Shown: positions 52,719-62,548, counted from the stretch's first letter. The stretch is DNA of 64,000 nucleotides from Cellvibrio sp. KY-YJ-3 (GCF_008806955.1 NZ_CP031727.1:1671001-1735000), one strand, 5' to 3'. A program made the numbers and translations. Notes: generated by a model from the letters alone, not told the origin.

Positions 52719-54002
52719 TTATTTCAGGCTGGTAAATACTTCGGCAGCAATTTGCAAAGTGTCGTTAATGTCCGCTTCGGTGTGCGCACCTGACATAAAA
52801 CCTGCTTCGTAGGATGCTGGTGCCAAGTAAACCCCGCGCTCCCGCATGCCGTGGAAAAATTTATTAAAGCGTGGAATATCGCAGGCCATGACTTGTTTGA
52901 AGTTGGTGACTTTTTTCTCGCTGGTAAAAAAGAAACCAAACATACTACCTACATGATTGGTGGTGAAGGGGATGCCCGCTTCATCTGCCAGCTTTTGTAA
53001 GCCTTCTACTAATTGCGTAGTGCGTGCACAAAGGTTGTTGTAAAAGCCTTCCTGTTCCAATAACTCCAGAGTTTTTAAACCAGCGGCCATGGCTACGGGG
53101 TTGCCAGACAGGGTGCCAGCTTGGTAAACCGGGCCTGAGGGCGCAATCATTTGCATAATGTCGCGACGGCCGCCAAAAGCGCCCACGGGCATACCGCCCC
53201 CAATGACTTTGCCCAGAGTGATGATATCGGCGTTTACACCGTAGTGGCCTTGTGCGCCTTTATGCGCAACACGGAAACCGGTCATCACCTCATCAAAAAT
53301 CAAGACGCTGCCGTACTCATCACACACTTCACGCAGGCATTCCAAAAAGCCAGGCACCGGCGGCACACAATTCATATTGCCTACTACCGGCTCAACAATA
53401 ATGCAGGCGATTTGGTCACCGAGCTTGGCAAAACATTCGCGCACTTGTTCGGCATTGTTGTAATCGAGAGTGAGTGTGTGATCAGCCAATACGGCTGGCA
53501 CACCCGGTGAGCTGGGCACACCCAGGGTCAGTGCGCCGGAACCGGCTTTAATTAATAAAGAATCAGAGTGGCCGTGATAACAGCCTTCGAATTTTATAAT
53601 TTTGTCGCGTTTGGTAAAAGCGCGCGCGAGCCTGATGGCACTCATGGTGGCTTCGGTACCGGAGCTTACGAAGCGCACCATTTCCATATTGGGAATTAAA
53701 GTGCAGAGTTTTTCAGCGAGCGTGGTTTCGCGTTCAGTAGGCGCACCAAAACTCAAGCCAAACTTGGCGGTTTCGATCACGGTGTTGATCACGTCCGGGT
53801 GTGCGTGGCCCAGAACCATCGGCCCCCAGCTTTGGACGTAATCGATATATTTTTTGCCGTCTGCGTCCCACACATAGGCGCCCAGTGCGCGTTCAAAAAA
53901 TACCGGTGTGCCGCCCACGGCTTTAAATGCACGTACTGGCGAATTCACGCCACCGGGAATTGTTTTTTGGGCTTGTAAAAATAGTTCTTCGGAGCGGCTC
54001 AT
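52719..54002 (-). CDS. hemL: Glutamate-1-semialdehyde 2,1-aminomutase
   Basis: A 427-residue PLP enzyme that turns glutamate-1-semialdehyde into 5-aminolevulinate in the C5 route of tetrapyrrole synthesis. Family features are the N-terminal [52 protein letters not shown] and the PLP lysine in [14 protein letters not shown]. Length is as expected. It follows thiE by 14 bases, in a unit with hemJ, so two heme genes lie together. Confidence 0.97.
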   Translation of the reverse strand: MSRSEELFLQAQKTIPGGVNSPVRAFKAVGGTPVFFERALGAYVWDADGKKYIDYVQSWGPMVLGHAHPDVINTVIETAKFGLSFGAPTERETTLAEKLCTLIPNMEMVRFVSSGTEATMSAIRLARAFTKRDKIIKFEGCYHGHSDSLLIKAGSGALTLGVPSSPGVPAVLADHTLTLDYNNAEQVRECFAKLGDQIACIIVEPVVGNMNCVPPVPGFLECLREVCDEYGSVLIFDEVMTGFRVAHKGAQGHYGVNADIITLGKVIGGGMPVGAFGGRRDIMQMIAPSGPVYQAGTLSGNPVAMAAGLKTLELLEQEGFYNNLCARTTQLVEGLQKLADEAGIPFTTNHVGSMFGFFFTSEKKVTNFKQVMACDIPRFNKFFHGMRERGVYLAPASYEAGFMSGAHTEADINDTLQIAAEVFTSLK

Positions 54003-54016
54003 GGTGAATCCTTAAA

Positions 54017-54634
54017 TTAATTTTTCAATTCAGTAAATTTTTTGGCTTGGGCGGTAATGTCATCCGCCGCAAATAAACTGTGACAAACGGCGAGCATATC
54101 AGCGCCGGCATCCAGTAATTGTTTGCCATTCTCTAATGTGATGCCGCCAATTACCACAATCGGTATAGCGCTAAATTGTTGGCGCGCTTCGCCAATCAAT
54201 GAAATTGGCGCAGGGCGCGCGTTAGGTTTGGTACTCGATGGAAAGAATCGACCAAAGGCGATGTAGTTGGCGCTGTCTTTTATTGCTTGTTGGGCGAGTG
54301 TCAGTGAATCGTGGCAGGTGACACCGATGATTGCGCGACTGCCGAGAATAATACGTGCCGCCACTGGGTTAGTATCACCTTGCCCCAAGTGTACGCCGTG
54401 TGCGCCAACTTCTTTTGCAAGCTCTACATCGTCGTTAATTAATAATTGCGCCTGATATTGATTGCATAGCGCAAGCAAATTTCTGGCTTCAAATGATCGG
54501 CGTACTTTGTCCGAGGTTTTGTCTCGATATTGCACCAGCTTGCAGCCACCTTTTAATGCGGCGGCTACGGCGGTGAAGAGTTGATCCCCCGGGAGCAATT
54601 GTGAGTCGGTAATCGCGTAGAGTTTATTGTTCAT
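54017..54634 (-). CDS. thiE: Thiamine-phosphate synthase
   Basis: A 205-residue TIM-barrel enzyme that joins the pyrimidine and thiazole units to give thiamine phosphate. It has LYAITDSQLL, LVQYRDKTSD, INDDVELAKEVGAHGVHLGQGD, IGVTCHDSL, YIAFGRFFPSSTK and PIVVIGGITLEN, all typical. No TPP riboswitch pattern is visible upstream; the gene follows hemJ by one base and must share its promoter. Confidence 0.96.
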   Translation of the reverse strand: MNNKLYAITDSQLLPGDQLFTAVAAALKGGCKLVQYRDKTSDKVRRSFEARNLLALCNQYQAQLLINDDVELAKEVGAHGVHLGQGDTNPVAARIILGSRAIIGVTCHDSLTLAQQAIKDSANYIAFGRFFPSSTKPNARPAPISLIGEARQQFSAIPIVVIGGITLENGKQLLDAGADMLAVCHSLFAADDITAQAKKFTELKN

Positions 54635-54635
54635 A

Positions 54636-55058
54636 TTAGAAAGGTTTCACCACCACCAAAATGACGATGCCAATTACTAGCAATACCGGGAACTCATTAA
54701 ACCAACGAAAAAATACGTGGCTTTTGGTGCAGCGATCATCGCGCAGCTGCTTCCAGTAGGCGACGCAGGCGTGGTGATAACCGGTGAGAATGGCCACCAA
54801 AACTAATTTGCACCAGTACCAGCCTTGGGTTGAGTAATAGCTCCAACCGAGCCAGCTCATCCAAATCCCAAAAATAAATACCGCGACCATTGAGGGGTTG
54901 GCGATACCCCGTAGCAGTTTGCGCTCCATAATTTTGAAACGCTCGCGGCTGATTTCATCTTCGCTCATGGTGTGATACACAAACAGCCGCGGCAAATAAA
55001 ACAGCGCCGCCATCCAGGTGATGACAGCAATAATGTGTAGTGCTTTTATCCACAGCAT
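54636..55058 (-). CDS. hemJ: Protoporphyrinogen oxidase HemJ
   Basis: A 140-residue membrane protein with four helices. It shows the HemJ (UPF0093) features: LWIKALHIIAVITWMAALFYLPRLFVYH with a conserved His and Arg, and LVLVAILTGYHHACVAYWKQL, followed by FFRWFNEFPVLLVI. HemJ oxidises protoporphyrinogen IX to protoporphyrin IX in many bacteria that lack HemG or HemY. It is the first gene of the hemJ-thiE-hemL unit. Heme made here feeds the oxidase block upstream. Confidence 0.93.
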   Translation of the reverse strand: MLWIKALHIIAVITWMAALFYLPRLFVYHTMSEDEISRERFKIMERKLLRGIANPSMVAVFIFGIWMSWLGWSYYSTQGWYWCKLVLVAILTGYHHACVAYWKQLRDDRCTKSHVFFRWFNEFPVLLVIGIVILVVVKPF

Positions 55059-55105
55059 AAGTGCATCTCAACGATAAATTCGGCAAGGGTTCAATTCAAC
55101 AAACG

Positions 55106-56923
55106 CTAGATTCGATAGTAGTTATCGATGTTGCGGCGGCTGATTATACCCAGTGGCTGGTGTGAATCGCTAAGTGATTCAACCCAAAGTGCATCCAGCT
55201 GTTGGCGATTCATCAATTCCAAGGCTTCAAATAGATTTGCATCCGCAGGGATTCGTTCAAGGTCGTAGCGACGCGCGGGAATTTCCAGCAGGTTGATTTG
55301 CTCTTCGCTAGCACTGGTTTGCAAATCGCTGCCTAAATTTTGCGGATCGTTTTGCAGTGTCTGCAAATAGCTATGCAGGTCCGCCGGTTGCAGCAGCTGA
55401 TTATTTTCGCGCAGTAAAATCCAGTGTGGATGATGACTGAGCAGTTGCTGCGCGGTCGAGACGTTGATGAGGTTATCGCTTATCACCAGATGGCGATCCA
55501 TCAACCCACGTACCCCGGTGTTGCCAAGCAGTTGTTCCATTGCTTCGGTGCTGCGGAATTTTCCCTGAATACGCAGTACGTGTTGGAACAAGCCATCGCA
55601 GCGAAATACCCAGCGGGTGGTCAGGCAAGCGGCAATCACTACCAGCATGCTGGGGAAAATAATATTGGGGTTATAAGTGAGTTCGAGGATTGCCATCATC
55701 GCGGCGAGTGGGGCATTGAGTGTGGCGCCCATCATTGCGCCCATACCCAAAATCACATAAAAACCGATGGCGCTGGCGGAGCCGGGCATCAGTATTTGCG
55801 CGGCACTACCTACTGCGCCGCCGATACAGGCGCCGATAAACAGCAATGGTCCTACTACCCCGCCGGGCATGCCCACGCCAAGGCTAATGGATGTGGCGAG
55901 CAGCTTAACGACTGCAATCGCCAGAAGCAGCGCAAAGCCTATTTCGCCTGCGAGGGCGCTGCTAATAGTGTCGTAGCCTACGCCCATAATTTGGGGAATC
56001 CACAGGGCGCAGATACCGGTAAACAATCCCGCCAAGGCGAAGCGCAGGGCGATAGGCCGGTTTAACGCCCAGCGACAACTGGCACCGTGCAGGCGAATAT
56101 AGGCCGCCGCAAAGACGGCGACTACCAGCCCGACCAAACCCATCAGCGGCAGCTCCCGTAAATCCCCCATTACGGATTGTGCATTGATAAACGCGATTTC
56201 GGGGCCAAAGGCCAGTCGCGTCATGGTGGCGCCAGCAACGGCCGCGAGGGTGACAGGGATAAAACCGGCGATGGTGTACTGCATAATCACCACTTCCATC
56301 GCAAAAATTACTCCCGCCATCGGCGTGTTAAAACAGGCAGCGATGGCAGCGGCGACTCCGCAGCCAGCCAGTGGTCTCAAGCTGTTGGCAGGCAACTTTA
56401 ACCATTGGCCGAGCAAACTGCCGCTACCTGCACCCAGATGCACGGCTGGGCCCTCGCGACCCACCGATTGCCCGGTTAGCAAGCAGGCGGCGCCGCCGAA
56501 AAACTGGGTGATTACGTTGCCCAGAGGCAATCGCCCTTGATGGTTCTGCAGGCGATCCATGACATGCCCAATGCTGGTGGCGTGATGGCGCTTATCGACC
56601 AGTTGCAATATCAACCCCAGCAGGATTGCTCCGGCGACCGGTAACGCAAAGTGCATGAGGGAACTGATGGCTTCAAAGTTTTCAAAGCTACCCGGCAGGA
56701 AATATCCCAGTGGCAATTCCACCGCCCAGCGAAACAACACAATCACTGCGCCGGCGATAATTCCGGTGAGCAACCCCAGTAGCGTCAATTGCGGCAGGGA
56801 TTCCGCCCCCGCCAGTTGATCGCGCAGGGATTCGGCATATCGACTAAAACCAAGGCGGCCGCTGTTGGCGCGGTTGCTGTCAGGGGGGTTATTGGTGGCG
56901 TTCGGTGGAAGGTTGGCGGGCAC
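55106..56923 (-). CDS. CLC-family chloride channel/transporter with atypical filter
   Basis: A 605-residue membrane protein of the CLC family. It has the GREGPAVHLG motif, whose Glu gates the pore, FNTPMAGVIFAMEV with the inner proton-site Glu, and GVGMPGGVVGPLLFIGA. The other filter segments differ from E. coli ClcA: at the GSGIP position the sequence reads ATSIGH, and GGIFAP is GGVVGP, so the filter Ser and Phe are replaced. The last 150 residues look like a CBS-type regulatory region (VSTAQQLLSHHPHWILLREN ... DANLFEALELMNRQQLDALWV). Ion selectivity is therefore uncertain. It is transcribed in the same direction as hemJ, 47 bases away. Confidence 0.88.
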   Translation of the reverse strand: MPANLPPNATNNPPDSNRANSGRLGFSRYAESLRDQLAGAESLPQLTLLGLLTGIIAGAVIVLFRWAVELPLGYFLPGSFENFEAISSLMHFALPVAGAILLGLILQLVDKRHHATSIGHVMDRLQNHQGRLPLGNVITQFFGGAACLLTGQSVGREGPAVHLGAGSGSLLGQWLKLPANSLRPLAGCGVAAAIAACFNTPMAGVIFAMEVVIMQYTIAGFIPVTLAAVAGATMTRLAFGPEIAFINAQSVMGDLRELPLMGLVGLVVAVFAAAYIRLHGASCRWALNRPIALRFALAGLFTGICALWIPQIMGVGYDTISSALAGEIGFALLLAIAVVKLLATSISLGVGMPGGVVGPLLFIGACIGGAVGSAAQILMPGSASAIGFYVILGMGAMMGATLNAPLAAMMAILELTYNPNIIFPSMLVVIAACLTTRWVFRCDGLFQHVLRIQGKFRSTEAMEQLLGNTGVRGLMDRHLVISDNLINVSTAQQLLSHHPHWILLRENNQLLQPADLHSYLQTLQNDPQNLGSDLQTSASEEQINLLEIPARRYDLERIPADANLFEALELMNRQQLDALWVESLSDSHQPLGIISRRNIDNYYRI

Positions 56924-57141
56924 AGTGTGTTCCTGCTAAAGCGTTAACTGCGACGCCACCAGCGTTTTCCGGATGCGGCGGCAGCTTTTACTTTCGATTT
57001 ATGAATAAGGCTCTTATGATAGCCCTCTTTATTACTAACCATGGCACAGGGCGCGCTCAGAATACCAGAGTCGTATGGCCCTTATGATTCTCCATAGTTA
57101 GAAACACAGCGATGATATTGAGCAAATTTCAGGGGGTTGAG

Positions 57142-58188
57142 GTGATTAAAGCGGCGATTGTTGGTGGAACCGGTTATACAGGGGTTGAGTTGTTGCGCCT
57201 GCTGTCCAAACATCCACAGGTTGAGGTGACTATAATCACCTCACGCGCCGAAGCGGGCACCAAGGTTGCTGATATGTACCCCAATCTGCGTGGCCATGTC
57301 GATCTGGCGTTTACCGAGCCGGACGTGGCGCTATTGGGCGAATGCGATGTGATCTTTTTTGCCACGCCTCACGGTGTCGCACAGAACATGATGAGCGGTT
57401 TGATGAATACCAAGGCGCGCATTATCGATTTGTCCGCTGACTTCCGTATCCGCGATGTGCCGCTGTGGGAAAAATGGTACAACCAGCCCCATGGTGCCCC
57501 CGATTTGGTCGCACAAGCTGTGTATGGCCTGCCCGAAGTGAATCGCGAGGCGATTCGCACGGCCAAACTGGTCGCTTGCCCCGGTTGTTATCCCACCGCC
57601 ACCCAATTGGGTTATCTGCCGCTGATTGAAAACAATCTGGTCGATCCAACCCGTTTGATCGCCAACGCCGCCAGTGGTGCGAGTGGTGCCGGTCGGCAAG
57701 CCAAAATCGACAATCTTTTGATGGAAATCAGCGATAGTTTCAAAGCCTATGGTGTGGCGGGGCATCGTCACTTGCCAGAAATCGAGCAGGGCTTACGCGA
57801 TGTACAGCCCGCCGGTGTTGCGCCAGTAGCGCTGACTTTTGTACCGCATTTGTTGCCGATTATTCGCGGAATTCACGCGACGCTTTATGCAACTCTGCTT
57901 GATGCTAGCAAAGTGCCAGATCTGCAAAAGCTGTATGAAGATCGTTATACCAACGAACCTTTTGTGGATGTATTACCCGCAGGTGTATTGCCGCAAACCC
58001 GCAGTGTGAAAGGCTCCAATGTTTGCCGTATCGCTATTGTGCGCCCGCAACAGCGCGATACAGTGGTGGTGTTATCGGTGATTGATAACCTCACCAAAGG
58101 CGCTTCTGGTCAGGCGATCCAAAACATGAACATTATGTTCGGTTTTGAAGAGACTGCCGGTCTGGATGTTGTGGCTTTAATGCCCTAA
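57142..58188 (+). CDS. argC: N-acetyl-gamma-glutamyl-phosphate reductase
   Basis: A 348-residue NADPH-dependent enzyme of arginine synthesis. GTG 57142 follows GGGGGTTGAG and gives the standard N-terminus [21 protein letters not shown]; the longer frame from ATG 57112 would add ten unsupported residues. The catalytic Cys149 lies in [18 protein letters not shown], and the conserved [13 protein letters not shown] follows. In Pseudomonas argC also lies just upstream of the bactofilin-erpA-anmK group, so this is a conserved neighbourhood. Confidence 0.96.
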   Translation: MIKAAIVGGTGYTGVELLRLLSKHPQVEVTIITSRAEAGTKVADMYPNLRGHVDLAFTEPDVALLGECDVIFFATPHGVAQNMMSGLMNTKARIIDLSADFRIRDVPLWEKWYNQPHGAPDLVAQAVYGLPEVNREAIRTAKLVACPGCYPTATQLGYLPLIENNLVDPTRLIANAASGASGAGRQAKIDNLLMEISDSFKAYGVAGHRHLPEIEQGLRDVQPAGVAPVALTFVPHLLPIIRGIHATLYATLLDASKVPDLQKLYEDRYTNEPFVDVLPAGVLPQTRSVKGSNVCRIAIVRPQQRDTVVVLSVIDNLTKGASGQAIQNMNIMFGFEETAGLDVVALMP

Positions 58189-58245
58189 TGACGGTTTAGC
58201 GCGCGGGATGAGCTGTCATCCCGCGAATAATAAAAACGATGACAG

Positions 58246-58998
58246 ATGAAATCTGCTATGGCCAAAGTTAAAGGTTCTCCCGTTTATCGTCTCAAGCTGG
58301 TGCCTCATCGCCCGTTGAAATCGGCGCTTATTACCCTGCTATCTATTGCCTTGGTCTTGGCTGCGGTTGTTGCCGCTTATCGCTATGCGGAATATAAGGC
58401 CAGTATTGAGCGACTTTCACCCGCCGAAGCCAAAGCGTTGCGCGGTCAATTGGACGTTATGACCACAGAATCGGCTGAGTTGCGGCGTGAGCTGGCAACC
58501 TATCAGCTCAGTGCCGAGGTGGATCGCAAAGCTGGTGAGGAGCTGCGTCAACGGGTAATGGAGTTGCGCGAGGAAAAAGCTGCATTGCAGCGGGATATCG
58601 ACGTATACCGCATTATGACCTCCAAAAAGAACAGCAACCCCAAGGGAATTAGTTTTGGTGTGTTTTCAGTCTCGCCAACTACTGACAGCAAACACCAGTT
58701 CAAGTTGGTGATACAGAAACTGGCCGAGGGGGATGATGATTTTGTGGGCGATCTCACGGCAACAGTGGTCGGTCAGCAAGAGGGCAAAGAGCGCAGATTT
58801 TCACTGCACGAACTGGCGGTAAACCAAGGCGAATCGATGGCCGCCACCATCCCCCTGAATTTCAAATTCTTTCAGAATATTGATACGGAAATCCTTATGC
58901 CAGATGGCTTTACTCCAGATCGCCTTGAATTGGCGGTAAAGTCCAATGCGCGCCGGAACCCGGTAGAGGCGCAGCTGGAATGGCCAAAACATAAATAG
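58246..58998 (+). CDS. DUF6776-like membrane protein with coiled coil
   Basis: A 250-residue protein. A short basic N-terminus is followed by a membrane helix (ALITLLSIALVLAAVVAAYRYA), then a coiled coil (about 55-125; PAEAKALRGQLDVMTTESAELRRELA style heptads and LREEKAALQRDIDVYRIM) and a C-terminal beta-rich domain (GISFGVFSVSPTTDSKHQFKLVIQKL ... RRFSLHELAVNQGE). This layout matches DUF6776. The gene sits directly before bactofilin in the conserved block, so a role in envelope or cytoskeleton organisation is likely but inferred. ATG 58246 or 58258 could be the start. Confidence 0.8.
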   Translation: MKSAMAKVKGSPVYRLKLVPHRPLKSALITLLSIALVLAAVVAAYRYAEYKASIERLSPAEAKALRGQLDVMTTESAELRRELATYQLSAEVDRKAGEELRQRVMELREEKAALQRDIDVYRIMTSKKNSNPKGISFGVFSVSPTTDSKHQFKLVIQKLAEGDDDFVGDLTATVVGQQEGKERRFSLHELAVNQGESMAATIPLNFKFFQNIDTEILMPDGFTPDRLELAVKSNARRNPVEAQLEWPKHK

Positions 58999-59019
58999 AC
59001 CTTTACTGAGGAGCCCCTG

Positions 59020-59400
59020 ATGGCATTTTCCAATAACCACACCTTGATTTCGCGCGCAACCAAAGTAGTCGGCGATTTGTACTTTACTGGTGAGCTGCAA
59101 CTGGAGGGCAAGGTGACCGGCAATATCATTGCCGAGAATGAAAAGGATGCCAAATTGGTGATCGCGGATACTGGTGTTGTTGAGGGTGAAGTTCGCGCTC
59201 CGGTAGTCATAGTAAACGGTAAGGTGCAGGGCAATATCTACTCCACCAAGCATCTGGAGCTCGCTGCCAAGGGGAATGTTATCGGCACGGTGCATTATCA
59301 CTCGATAGAAATGGTAAAAGGTGCACAAGTGAATGGCAGTATGATCAATACCCAGCAGCAAACCGCCAGTGCTCTGGAAATAGCGGCCGATCAAGCTTAA
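59020..59400 (+). CDS. Bactofilin (polymer-forming cytoskeletal protein)
   Basis: A 126-residue protein of the bactofilin (CcmA) family, which self-assembles into filaments at the inner membrane without nucleotides. The core is a right-handed beta helix with repeating hydrophobic pairs and glycines: VVGDLYFTGELQLEGKVTGNIIAENE, EGEVRAPVVIVNGKVQGNIYSTKHLEL and GNVIGTVHYHSIEM. The N-terminal tail (MAFSNNHTLISRATK) may help membrane binding. The gene starts 21 bases after the coiled-coil membrane protein, its likely partner. An M23 endopeptidase lies nearby, as in other bactofilin loci. Confidence 0.93.
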   Translation: MAFSNNHTLISRATKVVGDLYFTGELQLEGKVTGNIIAENEKDAKLVIADTGVVEGEVRAPVVIVNGKVQGNIYSTKHLELAAKGNVIGTVHYHSIEMVKGAQVNGSMINTQQQTASALEIAADQA

Positions 59401-59474
59401 TAGTTGACTGTTTTACTAGGGTAAAGGGATAATAAATCTCGCCCTTGCGGGCTTTGTTGTTATCCGGAGTGTTT

Positions 59475-59828
59475 ATGTCTACCGCTGAAATTTATATCCC
59501 TCAAGTTGTCACTGTTACCGACAGTGCGGTGGCGAAGGTCAAAAGCCTGATTGAGGAAGAAGATAACCCGGACCTCAAGCTGCGTGTTTATGTGACTGGT
59601 GGCGGTTGCTCAGGTTTTCAGTACGGTTTTACGTTCGATGAGGCAGTTGCTGAGGATGACTCTGTAGTTGAGCGGGAGGGGGTAAAGGTTGTAGTTGATG
59701 CTATGAGCTACCCTTATCTGGTCGGTGCCCGAGTAGATTACGAAGAGGGATTGCAAGGTTCCAAATTTGTTATTCAAAACCCCAATGCTTCCAGCACTTG
59801 TGGCTGCGGTTCATCGTTTACTGTCTAG
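59475..59828 (+). CDS. erpA: Iron-sulfur cluster insertion protein ErpA
   Basis: A 117-residue A-type carrier that passes Fe-S clusters to target enzymes. ATG 59475 follows GGAG with a spacing of five; an earlier frame at 59445 lacks it. The cluster cysteines are present: [11 protein letters not shown] in the middle, and STCGCGSSF near the C-terminus. Essential for isoprenoid synthesis in E. coli. Convergent with anmK. Confidence 0.97.
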   Translation: MSTAEIYIPQVVTVTDSAVAKVKSLIEEEDNPDLKLRVYVTGGGCSGFQYGFTFDEAVAEDDSVVEREGVKVVVDAMSYPYLVGARVDYEEGLQGSKFVIQNPNASSTCGCGSSFTV

Positions 59829-59835
59829 GTTTATC

Positions 59836-59867
59836 TGGCGTGTATTGCTCACGCGTAATACACGCCA
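59836..59867. terminator. Inverted repeat between convergent erpA and anmK
   Basis: TGGCGTGTATT and AATACACGCCA form a perfect 11-bp stem around a 10-base loop. It overlaps the anmK stop codon and starts eight bases after the erpA stop. No T-run follows on either strand, so a classical terminator is doubtful, but a shared 3'-end structure is likely. Confidence 0.5.
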
Positions 59868-60958
59868 CCCAGAATTACCTCTCTATTAGCACCCGTTACT
59901 TCCTTTAAATTTACTGGCTGCCGGCTCATGGTTTGTTGGGCCAGCCATGCAAACGCCATGGCTTCTACCCATTGTGGGTTTACACCAAGGGTGGCGGTGG
60001 TATCTAGCTTATCTCTTGTCAGTAGAGCTTGCAGGCGCCTCATTAAATGCGAGTTGTAGGCTCCGCCCCCGCAGACAAAAACTGCTTTGGATTCAGTACT
60101 GAGTGCTGTAATGGCATCGCTAATCGTAATGGCTGTTAGTTCAAGCAGTGTTGCCTGCACATCGTTGGCTGGGATATTAATTCCGGCCAATGCTTGGTCT
60201 AACCACTGACGATTAAATGCTTCGCGCCCGGTACTCTTGGGGGCGGCTAGTGCGAAGAAGCTATGCTGTAGAAGCCTGTTCAGTAACTCCTGATTAATTT
60301 TGCCTGTTGCCGCCCAAGCTCCCGATTCATCATAACGTTTGCCTGTATGCAGTAGTGTCCATTCGTCCATCAGGGCGTTGCCGGGGCCAGTGTCAAAGCC
60401 CAATGTAAGCCCTAGCTTGGGGAGCCAGGTGAGATTGGCCATGCCGCCAATATTCACAATAACTCTATGCTGTTCAGGTGTTTGAAAAATGGCGCGATGA
60501 AAAGCCGGCACCAATGGGGCGCCTTGGCCACCTGCGGCTATATCGCGCCGCCGGAAATCCGCAACTGTGGTGATCCCGGTTAATTCGGCAATAGTGTTGG
60601 GGTCGCCAATTTGCAGGGTGAAGCAACCTTCAGGGGAGCCTGGTGGGCGATGGCGGATAGTCTGCCCGTGGCTGCCTATAGCAATTACCTGATCGGGTAG
60701 GATATTGGCTTGATCGAGCAGTTTTAGGCTTGTGTTTGCAAATAGTCGTGCCAAGTCAATATCGAGTGCGCCCATGCGATCAATCTCATTGGAGGCAGGT
60801 AGTGCAAGCGCATGGATTTGCTGGCGAATGGCATTGCTCAATGGCTCACTATATTTAGCAATCAGACGCGGCTGCGCTCCGAATTCCACCAGCACAGCAT
60901 CTATTGCATCCGCACTTGTGCCAGACATTAAGCCGATATAGAGATTGGAGTGGGACAT
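59849..60958 (-). CDS. anmK: Anhydro-N-acetylmuramic acid kinase
   Basis: A 369-residue kinase that converts anhydroMurNAc from peptidoglycan turnover to MurNAc-6-phosphate. ATG 60958 follows GGGAA and gives the usual N-terminus NLYIGLMSGTSADAIDAVLV; the longer frame would add 42 residues overlapping the upstream gene. Other segments are ALDIDLARLFA, IGSHGQTIRH, TVADFRRRDIAAGGQGAPL, NIGGMANLTWL and FVCGGGAYNSHLMRRL. It belongs to the recycling set with AmgK/MurU in this window. Confidence 0.97.
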   Translation of the reverse strand: MSHSNLYIGLMSGTSADAIDAVLVEFGAQPRLIAKYSEPLSNAIRQQIHALALPASNEIDRMGALDIDLARLFANTSLKLLDQANILPDQVIAIGSHGQTIRHRPPGSPEGCFTLQIGDPNTIAELTGITTVADFRRRDIAAGGQGAPLVPAFHRAIFQTPEQHRVIVNIGGMANLTWLPKLGLTLGFDTGPGNALMDEWTLLHTGKRYDESGAWAATGKINQELLNRLLQHSFFALAAPKSTGREAFNRQWLDQALAGINIPANDVQATLLELTAITISDAITALSTESKAVFVCGGGAYNSHLMRRLQALLTRDKLDTTATLGVNPQWVEAMAFAWLAQQTMSRQPVNLKEVTGANREVILGGVYYA

Positions 60959-61013
60959 TGGATTATTCCCGATGTGCAATGATGCCACCTTGCAGGTGGC
61001 ATCATTTGAAGAG

Positions 61014-62417
61014 CTAATTGCCGCTGGTGTCGTTGTTTGCAACTGCCAGACGATTAGATGATTTGAATTGATCCAATTTGGCAATCAGTGGGCGTGTGGT
61101 TTCGTTGAATCGTGCAAGCTCGGTCTTCTCTATGCCAATAGATTTTGGCAGCGGAACTGTAACCGGGTTGCGTACCTGTCCATTTACATGAAATTCATAG
61201 TGTAGGTGCGGGCCTGAGGCTAAACCGGTAGAGCCAACATAGCCAATCACATCCCCTTGGCTCACTCTGGCACCATTCCGCATGCCTTTGGCAAATGCGT
61301 TCATATGGCCATAGAGTGTTTGTATACCTTGTCCATGTTGGATGATAACTGTGTTGCCATAGCCACCTTTGCGTCCCGCAAAGGAAACTTTACCATTACC
61401 TGTGGCGCGAATAGGTGTTCCGCGTGCAGCAGCATAGTCTGTGCCTTTGTGCGCACGGATAATATGCAAAACAGGGTGTTTGCGTGCCAGATTAAAGTGA
61501 GAGCTAATGCGAGCGAATTCAATGGGGGTGCGGAGGAATGCCTTGTGCATGCCGCGACCATCCGGCGTGTAGTAGGCGCTGTTACCAGCTTTGTCGGTGT
61601 AGCGCACTGCTTTAAATGTTTTGCCGCCGTTAGTAAATTCCGCCGCTATTACTTTGCCGACGCCAATTTTTTTTCCATTCAGAAATTGCTCTTCATACAT
61701 CACTTTAAAGCTATCGCCTTTTTGTATGTCCAGAGCAAAGTCGATATCCCAGCCAAAAATATTTGCCATTTCCATGGTCAAATTGCTTGGCATGCCTGCG
61801 CGTTTGCCGGCCATATAAAGAGAGCTGTCAATAGATGCTTGGCGGAAGGCATACTTCACGTCGGGCTTAAGTGCAATTTCTTTGCTGGTAAAGCCTTTGG
61901 TGCCGCGATCAAAGGTCAAGCTATTGAGTTCATCGACAACATATTTCAGGCCATTCAGGCGGCCGTCTTCGACAAGGAATTCCATCTTTTGGCCTGGGCG
62001 AATATTGCGCAGATCCTTGGCATCCTTGGCATCGCTAAATAATTCGTAGATGGCGCGATCATTGAGTCCAGCGCGCTTGAACAAAACCGACAAGTTGTCG
62101 CCATTCTGAACAGTAAACTCTTTCCATTGGGGTTTTGGTGGCGCCACATCGACAGGTTCTTTTTCTGCCGGAGCGGCAATTTGCTGGATGATGGTTTCTA
62201 CAGGAGGAATAGCTATGGGGGCGGCTTGGGTTTCTGTGCCTTGAATCTCCAGTCCTGGGATATTGCTGCTTTGTATTATCGTTGAGGATTGTGTTGTATT
62301 GCTATCCGTACCTAACAAAATCACTAGACCAGCAGAGAGCAATGCTGCGGCCGCAAGGTGTCCGCGCGGCACATGCTCAAGCAGGGTCGATCGGGCAATG
62401 GTGTAATAGTGTTTCAT
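61014..62417 (-). CDS. M23-family peptidoglycan DD-metallopeptidase
   Basis: An exported or membrane-anchored endopeptidase of about 467 residues (longer start at 62426). One N-terminal hydrophobic helix (HLAAAALLSAGLVILLG) is followed by a Pro/Ala/Gln-rich linker, an OapA/LysM-like region (KEFTVQNGDNLSVLFKRAGL) and the catalytic LytM domain. Zinc ligands are the His and Asp in AHKGTDYAAARGTP and the HLHYEFHVNG histidines. The type resembles MepM, which cuts peptidoglycan cross-links during growth. It is upstream of anmK on the same strand and divergent from tyrS. Confidence 0.94.
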   Translation of the reverse strand: MKHYYTIARSTLLEHVPRGHLAAAALLSAGLVILLGTDSNTTQSSTIIQSSNIPGLEIQGTETQAAPIAIPPVETIIQQIAAPAEKEPVDVAPPKPQWKEFTVQNGDNLSVLFKRAGLNDRAIYELFSDAKDAKDLRNIRPGQKMEFLVEDGRLNGLKYVVDELNSLTFDRGTKGFTSKEIALKPDVKYAFRQASIDSSLYMAGKRAGMPSNLTMEMANIFGWDIDFALDIQKGDSFKVMYEEQFLNGKKIGVGKVIAAEFTNGGKTFKAVRYTDKAGNSAYYTPDGRGMHKAFLRTPIEFARISSHFNLARKHPVLHIIRAHKGTDYAAARGTPIRATGNGKVSFAGRKGGYGNTVIIQHGQGIQTLYGHMNAFAKGMRNGARVSQGDVIGYVGSTGLASGPHLHYEFHVNGQVRNPVTVPLPKSIGIEKTELARFNETTRPLIAKLDQFKSSNRLAVANNDTSGN

Positions 62418-62548
62418 TGGTGGCATCGTAAAAGTCGTAATTCTTTATAGGAATGTGATCCAAGAAAGAGCATTTATAGCAGAAAAATATGCCATTAACA
62501 CCCCAAAAGTTCATCACTCCGTAACAAGGGTCTGTTTTGGTCTTGTAA

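Noticed and set aside
55059..55105. TPP riboswitch for thiE
   Set aside because: thiE follows hemJ by one base and the gap before hemJ is only 47 bases, too short for a THI element.
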